NCBI GenBank assembly: GCA_947034895.1
Contig: OX344762.1
Location: 46,108,760 to 46,172,759, forward strand
DNA length: 64,000 bases
DNA from: Rhytidiadelphus loreus
Lineage: Eukaryota; Streptophyta; Bryopsida; Hypnales; Hylocomiaceae
Direction of reading: 5' to 3'
This document shows, in pieces, positions 35,201-48,400 of the stretch. Within the stretch, counting starts at the first letter, position 1. Each line of letters opens with the position of its first letter. Below the pieces are notes generated by a model. The model had not been told where the DNA came from, made no database searches, and saw nothing but the letters and a program-made list of their open reading frames with translations. The position numbers were made by a program, and so were the translations under genes.

Positions 35201-38200
35201 CTGCCCAGGATGCTGTGCGAGTGTCAGCACTGGTAAGCATATTCCAACTGAGGAATTTAGTTAGATGTCTTCTGTGTGTGGATTGGTGTGTGGAACTAAA
35301 GCTGCATTAAAAAGATCGAGGATTAAGACGAACTAATTTCTAATGATCCAAATCGCAGGAGTGTTGGTTAATAGAAAGTCAATCACCGTAAAGGAACACG
35401 TGTCAAAATATTGACACATCTGGAACTTAGCTATAAGGTTCGATAGATTTAGCATAAAGTGTTAAATAGCTGCCGCATGTTGCAGAATCTGGTGGATCTG
35501 GCAGGGTCCGAGAGAATATCTAAGACTGGCGCTGGAGGCGTTCGCTTAAAAGAGGGAGCTCACATCAACAAGAGTCTCACTACTCTTGGAATAGTTATAA
35601 ACAAGCTCAGTGAAGGAGGTGGAAAGCAAGGGTATGTATTTTGTACCATCATTTGCAATCATAATAGATGTTGCGCGGGTAGAAGATTATTACTAGTTTT
35701 TGAGGTGACCTTTTGGCGTTCTTCATTCTCAAATATCATAGTCAATGTCATAGATATCATAGCCATTCAATGACGCTGTTATAGCTAATATTCGGAATTG
35801 ACATTTGGAGAGGTCGGTGCTACTAAAGATTGTTCCTGAAGTCGCGCTTTCTTCATTATTTCTCGTCATTATGCAGAGCGCATATTCCCTATCGTGACAG
35901 TAAACTCACTCGAATTCTTCAGTTGGCCTTGGGAGGAAATGCAAGAACTGCAATTATTTGTACCATAAATCCTGATGAGGTTAGTTTTATCCTTGAGACC
36001 TTGGAAAAGCAATCGTCTGAAGTGGTTGGGATTCTGATTATTTGCTTATATTACTCATCTCGTGTTCACCTTCGAAGATTTAATTACCATAACGTTTTCT
36101 GATATTTTACTTGCTTTTCCAAAATGTTACTATATAGATTCACATCGATGAGACCAGGGGCACCTTGCAATTTGCTAGTCGGGCCAAGCGTGTCACCAAC
36201 TGCGCCCAAGTGAATGAGGTGAGTTGACATCCACCTTTAGCATTATGCTATAGATTACTTACTGATTCAAAATTCTAGCCAATCAAAAAATTCATCTCAT
36301 AACGAGCCCTCTTCATATCCGTATCTTTTACTGTAATGATAGTTCGGCAGTATCAGACTCGCTAATGTGGCTTCTTCCTTTGACAGACCTTGACCGATGC
36401 TGCACTTCTGAAACGACAGAAAGAGGAAATTAAAGAACTTAGGAGGCGACTTGAGGTCAGTTCATTTTTTCTTAAGGCACTTCTTCGAAATGTATAGCTA
36501 GAATGCTTCGATCCACTCATCGGGTACTTGGCTACTTGGATTCAGTATATATCGAGGTTTATTACTATTAATGCTGGGAGCACTTGGAATTCCATTTTAC
36601 TTTAAGATGCAGCACCCATTTACTGTCGTTGGCATGTCTATATTTAGTAAGGACATTGAAAACTACATGACATTTTGCCTTCTTGTGCCCGGGCTTGTTC
36701 TGTTAGCACCCATCGCGACTTTTACGAAGAGTGCGTCTGATGATTAACCTCATGAATTTGCAATACTTACCGTTTTCTTGATCCCGAAATGTTGTAGGAA
36801 TCACCTCATTCTAAAGGTTTGAAGAAGGAGATACTGCTTTTACGAAACGACTTGCTGAAGGTCTTTAGACTTACCAGTTTTTCTCGATTATTCTCGACAT
36901 ATGTGAACGATGACTGCCTGAGTAACAGCTTAGAACTGTAGTTTCCGAAGTACTCACATGTCTTTGCCAGAATGTTGTTGGACTGGAGCAGAGGTCTTTA
37001 TGGTCTGTAGCCTTCCTCATGATATATTATTATCGTTTAACAGAGGTCTCTCTGGAAGTCTCAACTGCAAACGTCCAATTGAATTGTATGTCCCGAAGAA
37101 CTATGTGTAGGGACTGTGGAAGTATGAATTAACCGAGTCATTTCATGTTCTACTGCGTGGTTAGAACGAGCTTGGGAGAGAGAGGTTGGAACTAGAACTC
37201 CAGCAAGAGCTAAGAGCACAGGTGGAACGCGAGCGCCGGATTAAAGAGCAAGAACAGAGGATTGAGAATTTAAGTACGATGGTGATCAGTGGAGCTACTG
37301 AAGACCGTGACATACCTATCAAAAAGGTGTGAAGTGGTAATTTCATTTTGAAATGGTGTCTTCTTTTACTATCTTTGAAGTGATCTCGTTCGGCTAGTGA
37401 ATTGATAGTGCAACTAAATGTATCCCCAAGATTTGCTGTAAATATTTTCGTGTTGCATATGAGATAGCTAACAGTCATGTATATTGAATCGATTTACTCA
37501 GGGTTACAGAAGGGAAACATGGTGTCCGCTATCTATTTCAAACTCATTTGAACAGGTAACGTTCCCGTTCCTTAACCACGAATGGCTCCTAGATGGATGT
37601 TCATCGTTATAAAAGCTAAGGTTGCTATCGATTGAAATACCTCGCAGGGCCTTCGAAGGATTAATAGTGGGCGAAATAAGTTCACCGCATCAGCCTCCAT
37701 TGATACCAATCTGCGGCATTCAGCTACGCGAAGGGATAGAACCTTTGGGCTTCCTCCCGCCTTTGAAAGTCTTATCAATGATGAGAGCGATTCGTTTGGG
37801 AGCACTTCAAGTGGAACGGACAGCTTGCCTGCCTCTGCAGAGTTTCATAATTTTGCCGACGAAGACACGTGGGCCAGTTTAAACAGAGACCCCCAACAAG
37901 GATCTGCGTGTTTTGCTGATGAGGATGATTGGGGGAACGTGAACGAAGGCCACGTCAACACTGACTCCCGGGTATCAAATGCTTTACCAAAAACTGAAAA
38001 TAGACGGGGCTCTAGGCAGGTCTCTCTTCTTGCCGAGGGTTCGAGCAAAATTGACATGGTGAATGGCCACCTTCTAGTCTTGTTTTGCATCACTTACAAT
38101 TCACGCTTCTATTTCAGTACATAAGGTTTGGTCTTTTTGTTCGGTTTATGTGGGATTGTCCTAGACTATGCGTCCCCTTGATGCTGACTGTATCTATATT

Positions 38201-41200
38201 TCTTAATCTGACCAGGTAGTTTTCGTTAAATATATGAAATTATTATTATCCTTGAATGATGATTCCATTAGTTTTTTCCTTTTTAAGCATTAATATAGGG
38301 TGTATTTTCATGATGTCATCATTAGATACTTACGATGACAAGATGATGTACTTACGACTACTTTGGCTGACTTCAATGTACACTTTCGCTGAAACGAATG
38401 CTACAGACATGTAAATATTGCTGGGATGTTTCGCCACGCGGCCGTGCGAATGATACTTAATCTTTTAGTTCGGACTTTCGCTTAACTGCACAGGCATGCA
38501 CCAGGAGAATGACATAAGCGTATTATTAAGTCGCATGAGTTAGATACTTCCCTGTCGGGTTGAACCCGGATGGGATGGTCTGAGAAACTGGCTACGAAAC
38601 TGAATTGATTACTTGTTCTGTGAATAGCTCAAGGAGCAGCTGAACGGTATGAATCTGCACTACCAAGATCTTCAATCATCTATGGAATTCAAGGTTCTAC
38701 TCTTAACACTGCTCGATGCATAAATTTTTTGGTTTTCAAATATGTAGTTGTCTTCTTGCAGCCTTTTTTAAATACTGGAATCTTATAGATCCCTGCAGCT
38801 TTCGCAAATGTATAAAACCAGTGTCGCTTATCTATCATGGGACATATGTTGCAGATCCAGGAAAAAACTAAAGAAGCAGTTGCAGCTGCAAACAATGCCC
38901 TACTTGAAGAGACATCTAGATTTCACCTTCAGGTATCGAAACAGATTCGGAGTTAAAATTTCATTTCTAGCGTCGTTGCATGATTCTGTAAATCCTTCTT
39001 CATTTAATCTTGGGGCAAGAGTGCTGAGACTTCTGCTTGTGTCGAAACGCAGGAAATTGTGAAACTTAATAGCCTAGTCAAGGATATGAAAGTTGAACTA
39101 GAAAACTGTAATGAAGAAAATAATCGACTAAAGGCTGAGACTGTGAACCTCCATAGCCAAATTGTACACACAAGGGCAGCTCTTGAACAAAGAGTTCAAG
39201 AAAGGGTATCTGTAGATGAAGAAAATGTGTATTTCAAACAGAGGCTCCGTAGTCTTGAGATGAGGATCAACGATGATCATTATCCGCAACTCAGTGGTGA
39301 ATGCTGCTTTGGTGATGACTATGCACACGATGAGCTCGGAGAAAGTGGAGTAAGTGGTATCTGTGCAAAATGCCAGACACGCACAGACATGGACGGTCGA
39401 CCATCTTCAATGCAATGTGTAGAAAACAGTACATTCAGGAAGGCTTTTGATGAAAACCAGGATAAACAGATATCGGAGCTCTCAATGCCTAAGGTCTACA
39501 AGAGACGACTTTTTGATGACAAGGACAATTCAACTCCTGAAATGCATGAAGAGAAGGATCAATACTGGAACGAGCCCAGACAGAGGTTTGTGCCTCGGAA
39601 TGCAGCAGATACTGATGATATTTCTGCTGCACTCGACCGTTTGTTCTGTCGAGCCAAACAGCTTGTAGATCTAAGCTCCAATAGTATGGAATCAGGCAGC
39701 ATACAGGACAGAGTTTCCGATGAAACTAACAGCCTGAAAGCGTCCTTGCATCTTGCCCATCGGCTTGCAAAGGAACTTGTTCAAGAGCTTTACTGTATTG
39801 TCAATCACGACGTTCGATGCTTAGAAGACCATGTAGCCACTAACGGAGTTGTTGGCAAAAGCATGAAGACCCTTCAATTGTTGCTGCTAGAGAACGCCGA
39901 CATTGGCCTTCGTTTATTTTATGACCTATCTTCAAAGGAGACTACAGTGGCGCCTCATAAATTTCACCAATTCCTGCAAGAAATTGCGAAAGATCGGACA
40001 ATTAGTCTTGACGTTGGCGTTGTTACTAAAAGTGTAAGGATCCACCTGACCTGTGGATTGTTTGATTTTATGCTGTACCATTTTTCTCTCCATGCGACCT
40101 CGTCTCTCTTTTTCGTTTTTCATTTTTTCATTTTTCATTGTGTCATTTTTGTAAATTTATGCCGTTTTGGCTTGTCTGATTTTACCACCCCTATAAGCCT
40201 GAATCCACCCGTGATTGAGGTGACTGAGCATAGTTCAGGAGATTCGATTTGCAATCGTTGATATGCACGCATGTATCTACGTATGCTGTTGCTGAGATCC
40301 GCAAGTGATTCCGATGGTCTGCAGTTGAGGCACAGTGACTCTGTCTTCTCAGAGGATTCCAAGACGGTCCATGACTCCACGTTGCCTTCCCACACATGGA
40401 ATCAAACTCTCGAAGATGCCCCTTTGCCATCGTCTCAAGACCCAGGTGAAGACATCTGCAACATTGACCTGCACCAGGATTGTGACGAAGGAGCCGGGAT
40501 GGAATCAAACTGCCACCCGAGTGCGTCTTTAGATTCGCAAATGGCTGATGAACCGCGTGACTGTCAGATGGAAAATGTCCAAATTGATGAAAATGATGAG
40601 GAACTAAAAATGATGCAAAACATGAGCGAGGCAGAAAAGCAGTTCACGACGGCACTGCTGAACAAGGTATGATTTTGAATCTCGTCACGAGATACTCTGA
40701 ATCTATGTGCTCCTATTAGCTCGTTGTGCTAATGAGCACTTGGTTTACAACTTCCCCATTTAGTAATCATTTTTTCCTCCCACTAGCACAGCTTTCAGAA
40801 AGTGTGTAGTTGATATTTATGATTGGTAAGCGAAGGCGCCTTACGAAGGTGCAAAATGCTACCTCACCTTGTGCATTATATTGTTTGAAAATGATACATT
40901 GTGCATCCTCAAGGTGAAAGCTCTGGAAGCCAGGCTGACAATTGCGGAGATGGAGATTGTCGAATACAAAGTGGAAATCGAGCATCTCAGGTGCATGCCC
41001 ATTCCTAGGTTTATTGATCAATCCATTTTAAGTGAAGACAGAAGAATCTTTCCAATCCTTCGTTAGGTATATCAGCTGTTTTGTGGTTACCAAATAAGCT
41101 GTTAGCTATTTTACTAGAGATGACATTATCTGTCATTCTTCTCAGAGATCTTTCATTGTGTAAGCATTTACAGCAGCTATCTAATAACCAGTACTTTTCA

Positions 41201-42494
41201 GAGTGAACAAGTTGGAGGTTTCACCAAACAGTGACGACTCGGAGCTTCAGGCTCTGCGAGTTGAATGTGAGACGCAGAAAGAAGAAATTCGACAGCTTAT
41301 TGAGCAAGTTATGACACCAGATGATGAGCTAGAACGGGAATCACTTTTCCGGGAAACCATGGAACGGAACAACTTTCTTGAGAATTGTCTGATGAAAGCC
41401 GAAAGGCGGTTGATCAGGGCTAAGGTAGGAGCCAGCTAAGTTTATCTGCAGTGATTTTCCGATTATTGTCAAACTTTGTTAAGTACAATGGCAGAAACCT
41501 TGCTTGGCATGGGCATCCTACTTCACATTGTGTACATGAAGCCCCTATCCCTATTCTTGAAACTCGGGCTCTATAAGGTCTGATATGAATCGGATGTTGT
41601 TCGACGTAGGGCTGGCGCGAGGAGCTGCTGCAGATCCGAGAAACAGAGAATCAAAGGAAGGTATATACGGATACACATACCCCTACGTCTATTCTCAGTT
41701 AATATGGAGGAATTCACGGTTTTCAATGGAGTGTTTACTTGATTGTTTTCTAGCATCTCATTACTGTCCGCATTCTTTAACTCCATGGTCTGTGCTTGCT
41801 GACACTGCTATACCGATCACATCGTGAGGGCATGGAAGCGGCCTGACATGATGACCTGTTGTGCAGAAAGCATATCATGATGTTCAAGCGAGAAATGCTG
41901 TACTTGAGAAAGAATCGGTCCTACTACGTCAAGATAGGTCGAAAGGTCAACAATCTCTTGTTTCCAAAGCTGGTGACCCAATTGATTATCTGGATGAAGT
42001 TACCAAACTGGAAATTCTGAACGAGGCTGAGTCCCTGAACCTTCAGGTAAATTTGCTAACTTGCAGATAATCTGAATGAAAGTGTACAGAGTTTTAGTAT
42101 TCACAGGTTTTTCTTTACAGGGCTGCTCCGTATATTAGGAATTCTGATGTTCAATTTCCTTACCGATCCAGAATATTATTCACGCTTCTGCTGTGGTCAG
42201 GTTTTATTATCGGTTGGCCCGAAGAAGCGATCTATTTTATCAACTCCATCAAGAAAAATGAATACTACACCAGGTCGCAATCAAGATGAAACAGAGCATT
42301 CCAAGGGTCCCAGTTGTCGACCTCCAAGACTAGCGCTTGGAGAAATACAAAAGAACTTGGTACAGCCATGTACACCGAAAGACTTGGGAGGATATATTTG
42401 TCAACGTCCAGACGTCAAAAAGTTACCTGTGATCGATACTTCAGATAAGGAAAATCAACTATGCCCCCAAGGTCTCATCAATGCTACTCACTGA
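32281..42494 (+). CDS. Kinesin-7 (CENP-E/KIN-7O-like) motor protein, 24-25 exons
   Basis: Plus-end-directed kinesin predicted to act at kinetochores or on spindle/phragmoplast microtubules. Exons, all GT-AG with continuous phase: 32281-32425, 33452-33541, 33893-34011, 34288-34401, 34544-34625, 34825-34892, (35026-35076 optional), 35149-35232, 35486-35631, 35877-35979, 36138-36218, 36387-36455, 36798-36860, 37165-37326, 37502-37555, 37648-38058, 38628-38693, 38855-38932, 39053-40033, 40325-40666, 40914-40990, 41202-41424, 41610-41660, 41867-42046, 42201-42494. Protein 1360 aa without the optional exon, 1377 with it. The motor starts at [13 protein letters not shown]-loop GQTSSGKT at 85-92, switch I NVNSSRSH at 194-201, switch [10 protein letters not shown] at 236-243, end of motor near 344. 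Coiled coils follow (about 345-440, 600-700, 1087-1263), with a low-complexity acidic segment at 461-597. Start ATG context is GCCATGG. The short N-terminus beginning MERI and [11 protein letters not shown] resemble Arabidopsis KIN-7O (memory, not search). The final-exon acceptor is the least certain junction, followed by the weak donor after 36860. Confidence 0.9.
35026..35076 (+). other. Optional 51-nt exon within the kinesin motor domain
   Basis: Flanked by TTTAG and a strong donor (ACG|GTGAGT), phase 0 on both sides and open in frame, it adds 17 residues ([17 protein letters not shown]). It falls between HTIFRM and VIESRD, which in kinesins form one continuous strand after switch I, so including it should disrupt the fold. 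Skipping it restores the usual motor. Either it is a cassette exon or a cryptic exon that is not normally used. Confidence 0.45.
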
Positions 42495-43800
42495 TATATT
42501 TTGATGAGTTCTTCCCTAGGGGGGGTCGAATGGAGTATCAAGAAGCTATGGATGCACCGGGCTCTATCTGAACAGAAATTCATGTTGCAGTTCCAGATCT
42601 GGTGATCTCAACTGTGGACATGACCTAAGCAAGGGCGTTGCTTCACTTCAAAGAACTCCTGATTAAGCGCTCCTGACGCTCTAGCCTTTCGAAACCTTGA
42701 ACACTATCTCGATCGACGGAGTGCGTGTCACCACCTTAATAGCAAATACTCATTTGCTACATTGACACTGCTGAGAAGGCAGCTTTGTGAAAGTAGATCG
42801 TTTTGGACGGTAAATTATCAGGAAGCGCTGCTCCCACGTTGTCAAAGAAATAGGTAGACTCGGGGTTGAAAGTCAATTTGTTTCTCATCGACACAGATGT
42901 GACAGAGAGCCTACGGGGGACAAACTGGTAAAGTACCTCGCAGACATTTTTGGACATACATTGCTTGATGACGTTCAGAGCTTCAATTCCAGCCTAGCAG
43001 AGAACGTCATCGCGATTCTGTAATTATAATGTTCGGATCCGGATACTTATCTGGCTTTAGTATCACAGTTGTTGGCAATCAAGTTCATGGGTTGCTTCGT
43101 GATGGCTATTTGAAGGATGGGTGTCAGAATGATTTGCTGGCCTGACATTGTCATATTGAAAACTTCCTTTGTGTACGTAGGAAGTGTGGAGGAAGAGCTG
43201 AAAGTGGTGGAGAGGGCCACGCGTTTATTTGTCGGATAGACTTCTTCTTGAGGACATGGGCTCTCATTGCTTATCATTGCAGGTGGTGAATTGTATGTTT
43301 TTGTAGTAACCAGTTGTCCATTCTTATGTCTTTCTACTGACCTACTAAAACTAAACTAAACATTAACTGCAGTTGTGTTTTTCAGAAATCCGTGGCATAG
43401 GGTTAGATTGGATTGCGGATCAGCAATTGAGTACATCTGTTTTTATGACAGACTCTAATAATTGCAAAGTTCTGCAGAATTGTCACATCTTCCATATTTT
43501 TCATCCAGTGTTTCTCACGCAACATGCTCCTCCTGTTGTGTAAAGCAACAAGTAACTCGTGGCTGGGAAAACTTCATCAAACCTTTGGAGGCAAATGTGT
43601 ATCATTATTGTGCCAGGCAGAAGGCTCCCCTTATAATATTCTGGAGTTTAAAGCGGAGAGAAAGAGACGCAGAGAGAATTTTCTGCTGTAAGTTGTCAAT
43701 AAAAATTAAGCAAACTCTGAAATTGGAGAAGGAACACCGTGGTCATATATCTGGCGGGGAGGTTCAAATTTTGGCAATAAATTAGGTCGTTTTTTTGGCA
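42495..43800 (+). other. Downstream region of the kinesin gene, possible 3' UTR
   Basis: Sequence stays non-repetitive and balanced in composition for about 1.3 kb past the stop, then passes into AT-rich repeat DNA near 43800. An AATAAA occurs near 43774-43779. The 107-codon frame at 43462-43785 lacks any motif and I do not call it. A perfect 11-bp inverted repeat (CATGTCATCTT) lies at about 43812-43845. Confidence 0.4.
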
Positions 43801-45064
43801 AGAACTGCTACATGTCATCTTGTGTTTGATCTAAGATGACATGGACCTTTCAAAAATCAAATAGTATGGAAATTCAATTTCAGCACTTTCTTGCCAAATC
43901 TCATCCCAAGGTATGGAAGTCAAAGAACATTTCAAACAAGTGTCTACAATGAAAGAGTGTCACAAACCAATTGCTAATAGGCTTCTTCATCAATTGTTTT
44001 GTGACAATTTCTAATCCACCATTACAATGAAGCAAACTAAAGTAATGTAGTGGTACAATATTGAAATATTGCAGTCCACATGAATATAATGAAGAATGTA
44101 AGAGAGTTACAATGATTAATGCCAATAAGTTGTTCCACACCATATTCTAAAATTTTCATATGTGTTATGAGTAACCATAACCAATTGTACCTAAATTTAT
44201 CAACACCTAAAAATATAAGCATGAATGGAGAAGAAAGTTATGGTAAAATCACCAATAAAAAGAAGCCCTTGAGAAAAATCATTGAACATGTGTCATTATG
44301 CAAAATTCACCATTTAAATGCTAGTGAGTGTATTCTTTCTAGTATATGTCAATGTACTTGATTTCTGAATGACCTTATTAATAATTATTGGTGCTCTACC
44401 AATAAAAATGAACGTCCCAAGTGAATCTCTCCAATGCCATTATGTGAACCCCACCAACATTGGGATGCTTGTTGTATTATTTCCAGCTTATATATGTACT
44501 TGATTTATGAATGACCCTACTAATAAGTATTGGTGCTCTACTAATAAAGTTGAACTTCACAAGTGAATCTCTCCATTCTTGGGTAGAAGTTGTTTACTTT
44601 CACAGTTCATTACATCCTTCTCTTCTAAATTGCTACAAAAACACACATTACTCCTTCATCCAAATTCCAATTCCTCTTCTTCTTTGTTGAATTGCAATGA
44701 GTGATGATTATGAGTACACATAACTTAATACCGGCTTGCGACCGACGGAGACATTTTACTAGACTCTAGAGTGGGAGGTGTAGCAAGCTGTCACTTGGCA
44801 GGTTTATTACTGACTCCGCAGGAATGAGTGTAGTCCTTGGCATGAGCCATTTAGTGGGTGTCATGATAGGGGGATAGGGATACACTGAAACTCCACGTGA
44901 CTGCACTGGAAAAACAATAAACCAACATCGAATGTTTGGCAGTATGTGCGTGTGTGCTACGAAACAAAAGTTAAATTCAGTTACTTTCGGCTGGATAAAA
45001 TTTCTACACTTTGCTGCCCAACTGAAATTTTTACTGTAACTGATGAAGGTAGTAGCAACTTTTT

Positions 45065-45440
45065 TTAACTCCTAAAGTCCCATTGTCCCTACGGGGGACA
45101 AAATGGATTTCGGGCAAGCCCCTATGATCTCAATTTTTACTGAAACTTTCTGAACTTTCTCATAACATAGATAAGCTTAATATGAGCTTTCCGGGAATGT
45201 AATTTTCATTCCAATTGGTGCCCGGGAGCAAAAGTTATGCCACGATAATCTCAAAATGGGGGAGACCAGGCAACAAAAAAAATCCACAAAAAATTGAAAT
45301 AAAAATTTTAATATTTTTTTTCTTGTAAATTATATTTTCTTCTAAATGGGAAGATTTGATTTGTTCCATTTGGATTAGTGATGTGAAAGTTTATGGAGTT
45401 TCTTGTTTTGCAGGCAATCATAGCAACTTCTTGAATGAAT
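45065..45440 (+). repeat. Dispersed repeat, copy 2
   Basis: Partner of 380-720, in the same orientation and with the same order of short conserved blocks. Non-coding. Confidence 0.6.
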
Positions 45441-48400
45441 TTTTTTTTCATCCACTTTGAATGCTCATATCTTTCAATCTATACGGCCAAACATCACAAA
45501 AAATTTATCACGTAAACTAAGACAAAAGTAGAACAAGATCCTACAATTAAATTCTAAAAGATATTTTAAAAATTTATTTCATAGGTGAACGTAGCAAAAG
45601 TGGTAGTTTTAAGTGGTTTGGGCAGAAAAATGGCCTTGGGACTTTAAGGGTTAAAGAGATGATTGCATTTGGGGAAGCTAAACTCTTTGAAACGCAAAAA
45701 AAATCTCTAGAAAAATGTAGGAATTTTTTTTTCTACACATGAAAAAATTTGTAAATTTTGAATTCATATTTGCAATCAGAGCCCCTAAATTAGCTTTAGG
45801 GTGGTGGTGGGGTGAGGGGGTGAAGAGCATAGAATTAACACAACTCAAAATAGGGGGCATTTTTTTTACAATTACTTAGCATTCACCCTACATGGTCCAC
45901 TTTGTGGGATAGGTTTAGCATCCTGCCCTTGAGACAATTTTCAGTAAATTTTAATATAAAGAAAAAAGGAATTGGCATCTAACCGAAGTTATTTCATATT
46001 TTAGAGACCTTTGTGACATTTGTTATAAATTTTTGAAGCTGAGAAGGACCAGTCACTAAAAGTGAGCACCTCCTGAAATATGCTTGACTATTGGTATGTT
46101 AAAGAAAGCAAAATGTAACTTTGTGCTTAGTGGTCACTTTTAGAGTGGGATCACTTTTAGAGCACCCGACCTTACATCTTGAGTTCTTTGAATCCCTAAA
46201 TTGGTTTATGACTATATTTTTCCTCAAAGCACTCTAAAATTGTCATTTTTAGTGCAAAGAGCTACAAAGAAAATACTCTATTACTTCTTTCTCATATCAC
46301 CCAACTATAGAATATTGCATTGGACTTGCATGAAAAAGTGTAGAAAAAATTTCAATAACTCTAACCATGTTGATGATAAGATATTAGTAATCAAAGTGCA
46401 AATAAAAGGGTTTTTTGAACATTGCAATCATGGGTTTTCAAACTTTGAATCCTTTTAACTTGAATTTTTACACTACAAGGTTTTGAGGCTTAAATTACTA
46501 TTGTGAAGACTTGAGTCAAGAATCTACAAAAAAAAAAAAATTAATTTAAAATTAAATTTTAGTCTTTAAATGAATGTCAATTAGAATTAGGTATTATAGA
46601 CGGTAGGAATTATTAAATTTGCCAATAGTTCTAATATGGAATTGAAACATGTGAATCCTAACAATGAGATTGTTGTTGCAAGTAATCTACCCCCCATGGA
46701 ATTTTTGTTTTGAATAATTAAGAAAACAAATTTCAAAAACAAATCCCATATGTAATTTTTTTAGTAAAATACCTTCATTGCTTCCAAATCAAGATTCTTC
46801 ATAGCTTTCAAATCACTAATCCCAATTAGGTGGATGAAAGCTTTTCAAGTATGTATATGTACATATGTACTTTATGAAGAGAAAAATGTAAACATTAATT
46901 TTGAGTTTTGGAGGATTATTTTGTTATCCAAAGTCAAGCATTTTGAACTTAGGAGGGTAAATGTTTTTTTTAGGAAGTAATGTAAAAAAAGAATTATATT
47001 TGTACAAAACTAATACATTCTCTCACCTTTAAAAAAAAGTTTCAAAAAAATAAAGTAAAATTTGACATCATAGGAACTTGCCCAAAATCCTCTTAAAACC
47101 CTTAATGGGTTAATCTAACTATTGGGTGTCCCCAAAAATCACTTTGACTTACTCTAAATGTATGACACATGTATATATGTCATATGTATGTATCACCTTT
47201 TATATTTATTATGTCCCTTATTTATTGGAGGCACCATTTTACACTGGTAGAAACAACACTTGAGATAACCGGTGGAGTTCATTATTGGGTGAAATTGGGG
47301 ACATTGTCATTAGAGGAAAATTGAACCTCCAAAAGGGCCGCTTCATAATGAAAAAAATTGGATGGAAAAGAGCCTTCTCAACTCACTAATTGGGCCAAGA
47401 TTTGCATGATGAGCTCAAATATTTGTCATGATTACCCAATCCATTTCCACAATTTCTTGACTTAGTCATGGGAGAACGCTTCCCACAAATTTTCACATGC
47501 CAAGTGGTCACTATCAACTTTTAGTGGTACAAGGTTGTTGAAATGACAATATGGACATCTTCCTATTCACTTCAATTAGTAAAATTAGTAAAAACACTCA
47601 AAGTCCCTTGATGGAATCAATTCTTCCCTAACATGGATTTGATGATTCTTTCATTAATTCTCTTAGGCATGTTTCTACAAGTGCCAACCCTTTAGTGCCC
47701 AAGTGACCTATATGTCAAGGTTGCTAGTATATGAGCCTAGGATCTTGACCCCATGAGCTTAGGCTTCTAAGTTGTAGGTACCTATGTTATAGGATATTTA
47801 TGTTATAGGTGCCTATATTAGAAGCACTTTTCACAGTTATAGGATACTTATGTTATAGGTATATATGTTATAGACACCTTCAATAGTTGTAGAATATCTA
47901 CTTACACCTATGTTTAAGGCTCATAGACTTGCATTTCTAGGCACACATGCTAGCGTTGTTGATCTATAGGTGGGTCAAAAATTACACTAGCAACATATCC
48001 ATTTGGAAATGGGGTGTGAAGTATGAAACGAAGATGCATCAAAGTTTTGTTTGCACATTCTACGCAAATCAAATCACGATTTCTATTTATAGATCTATCA
48101 CAACACATGACTGTATAGAGTAGCATATTAATGTACCTAGTTATCATTAGAAAAAACTTAATGAGCAATAAAAAAAAGCTAATTATAGGAAAGGAATTGG
48201 TTTTAGTCAACCTATGAAAAATGAACATAAAGAGAAGTCACATGATTAGGAGTCCTTACAAAAGATGATTAGAGAAGGAATATTCATTATAGACATCTAC
48301 AACTGTCAATATGGTATACCAAATAATATTGTTTAAAAAAACATATGGTCATCAAGTTATTATAGATCTCCAAGTCATTGTTTTTTGTACTCTAATCTTA

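Noticed and set aside
42121..42138. Acceptor at 42120 as the only end of the kinesin
   Set aside because: It truncates the protein after five codons, whereas the acceptor at 42200 opens a 97-codon in-phase tail with cell-cycle motifs. Kept as an alternative isoform in the findings rather than as the main model.
43462..43785. 107-codon frame after the kinesin gene
   Set aside because: No motif, cysteine/serine-rich then lysine-rich composition, and an AATAAA overlaps its end; better read as downstream or 3' UTR sequence.
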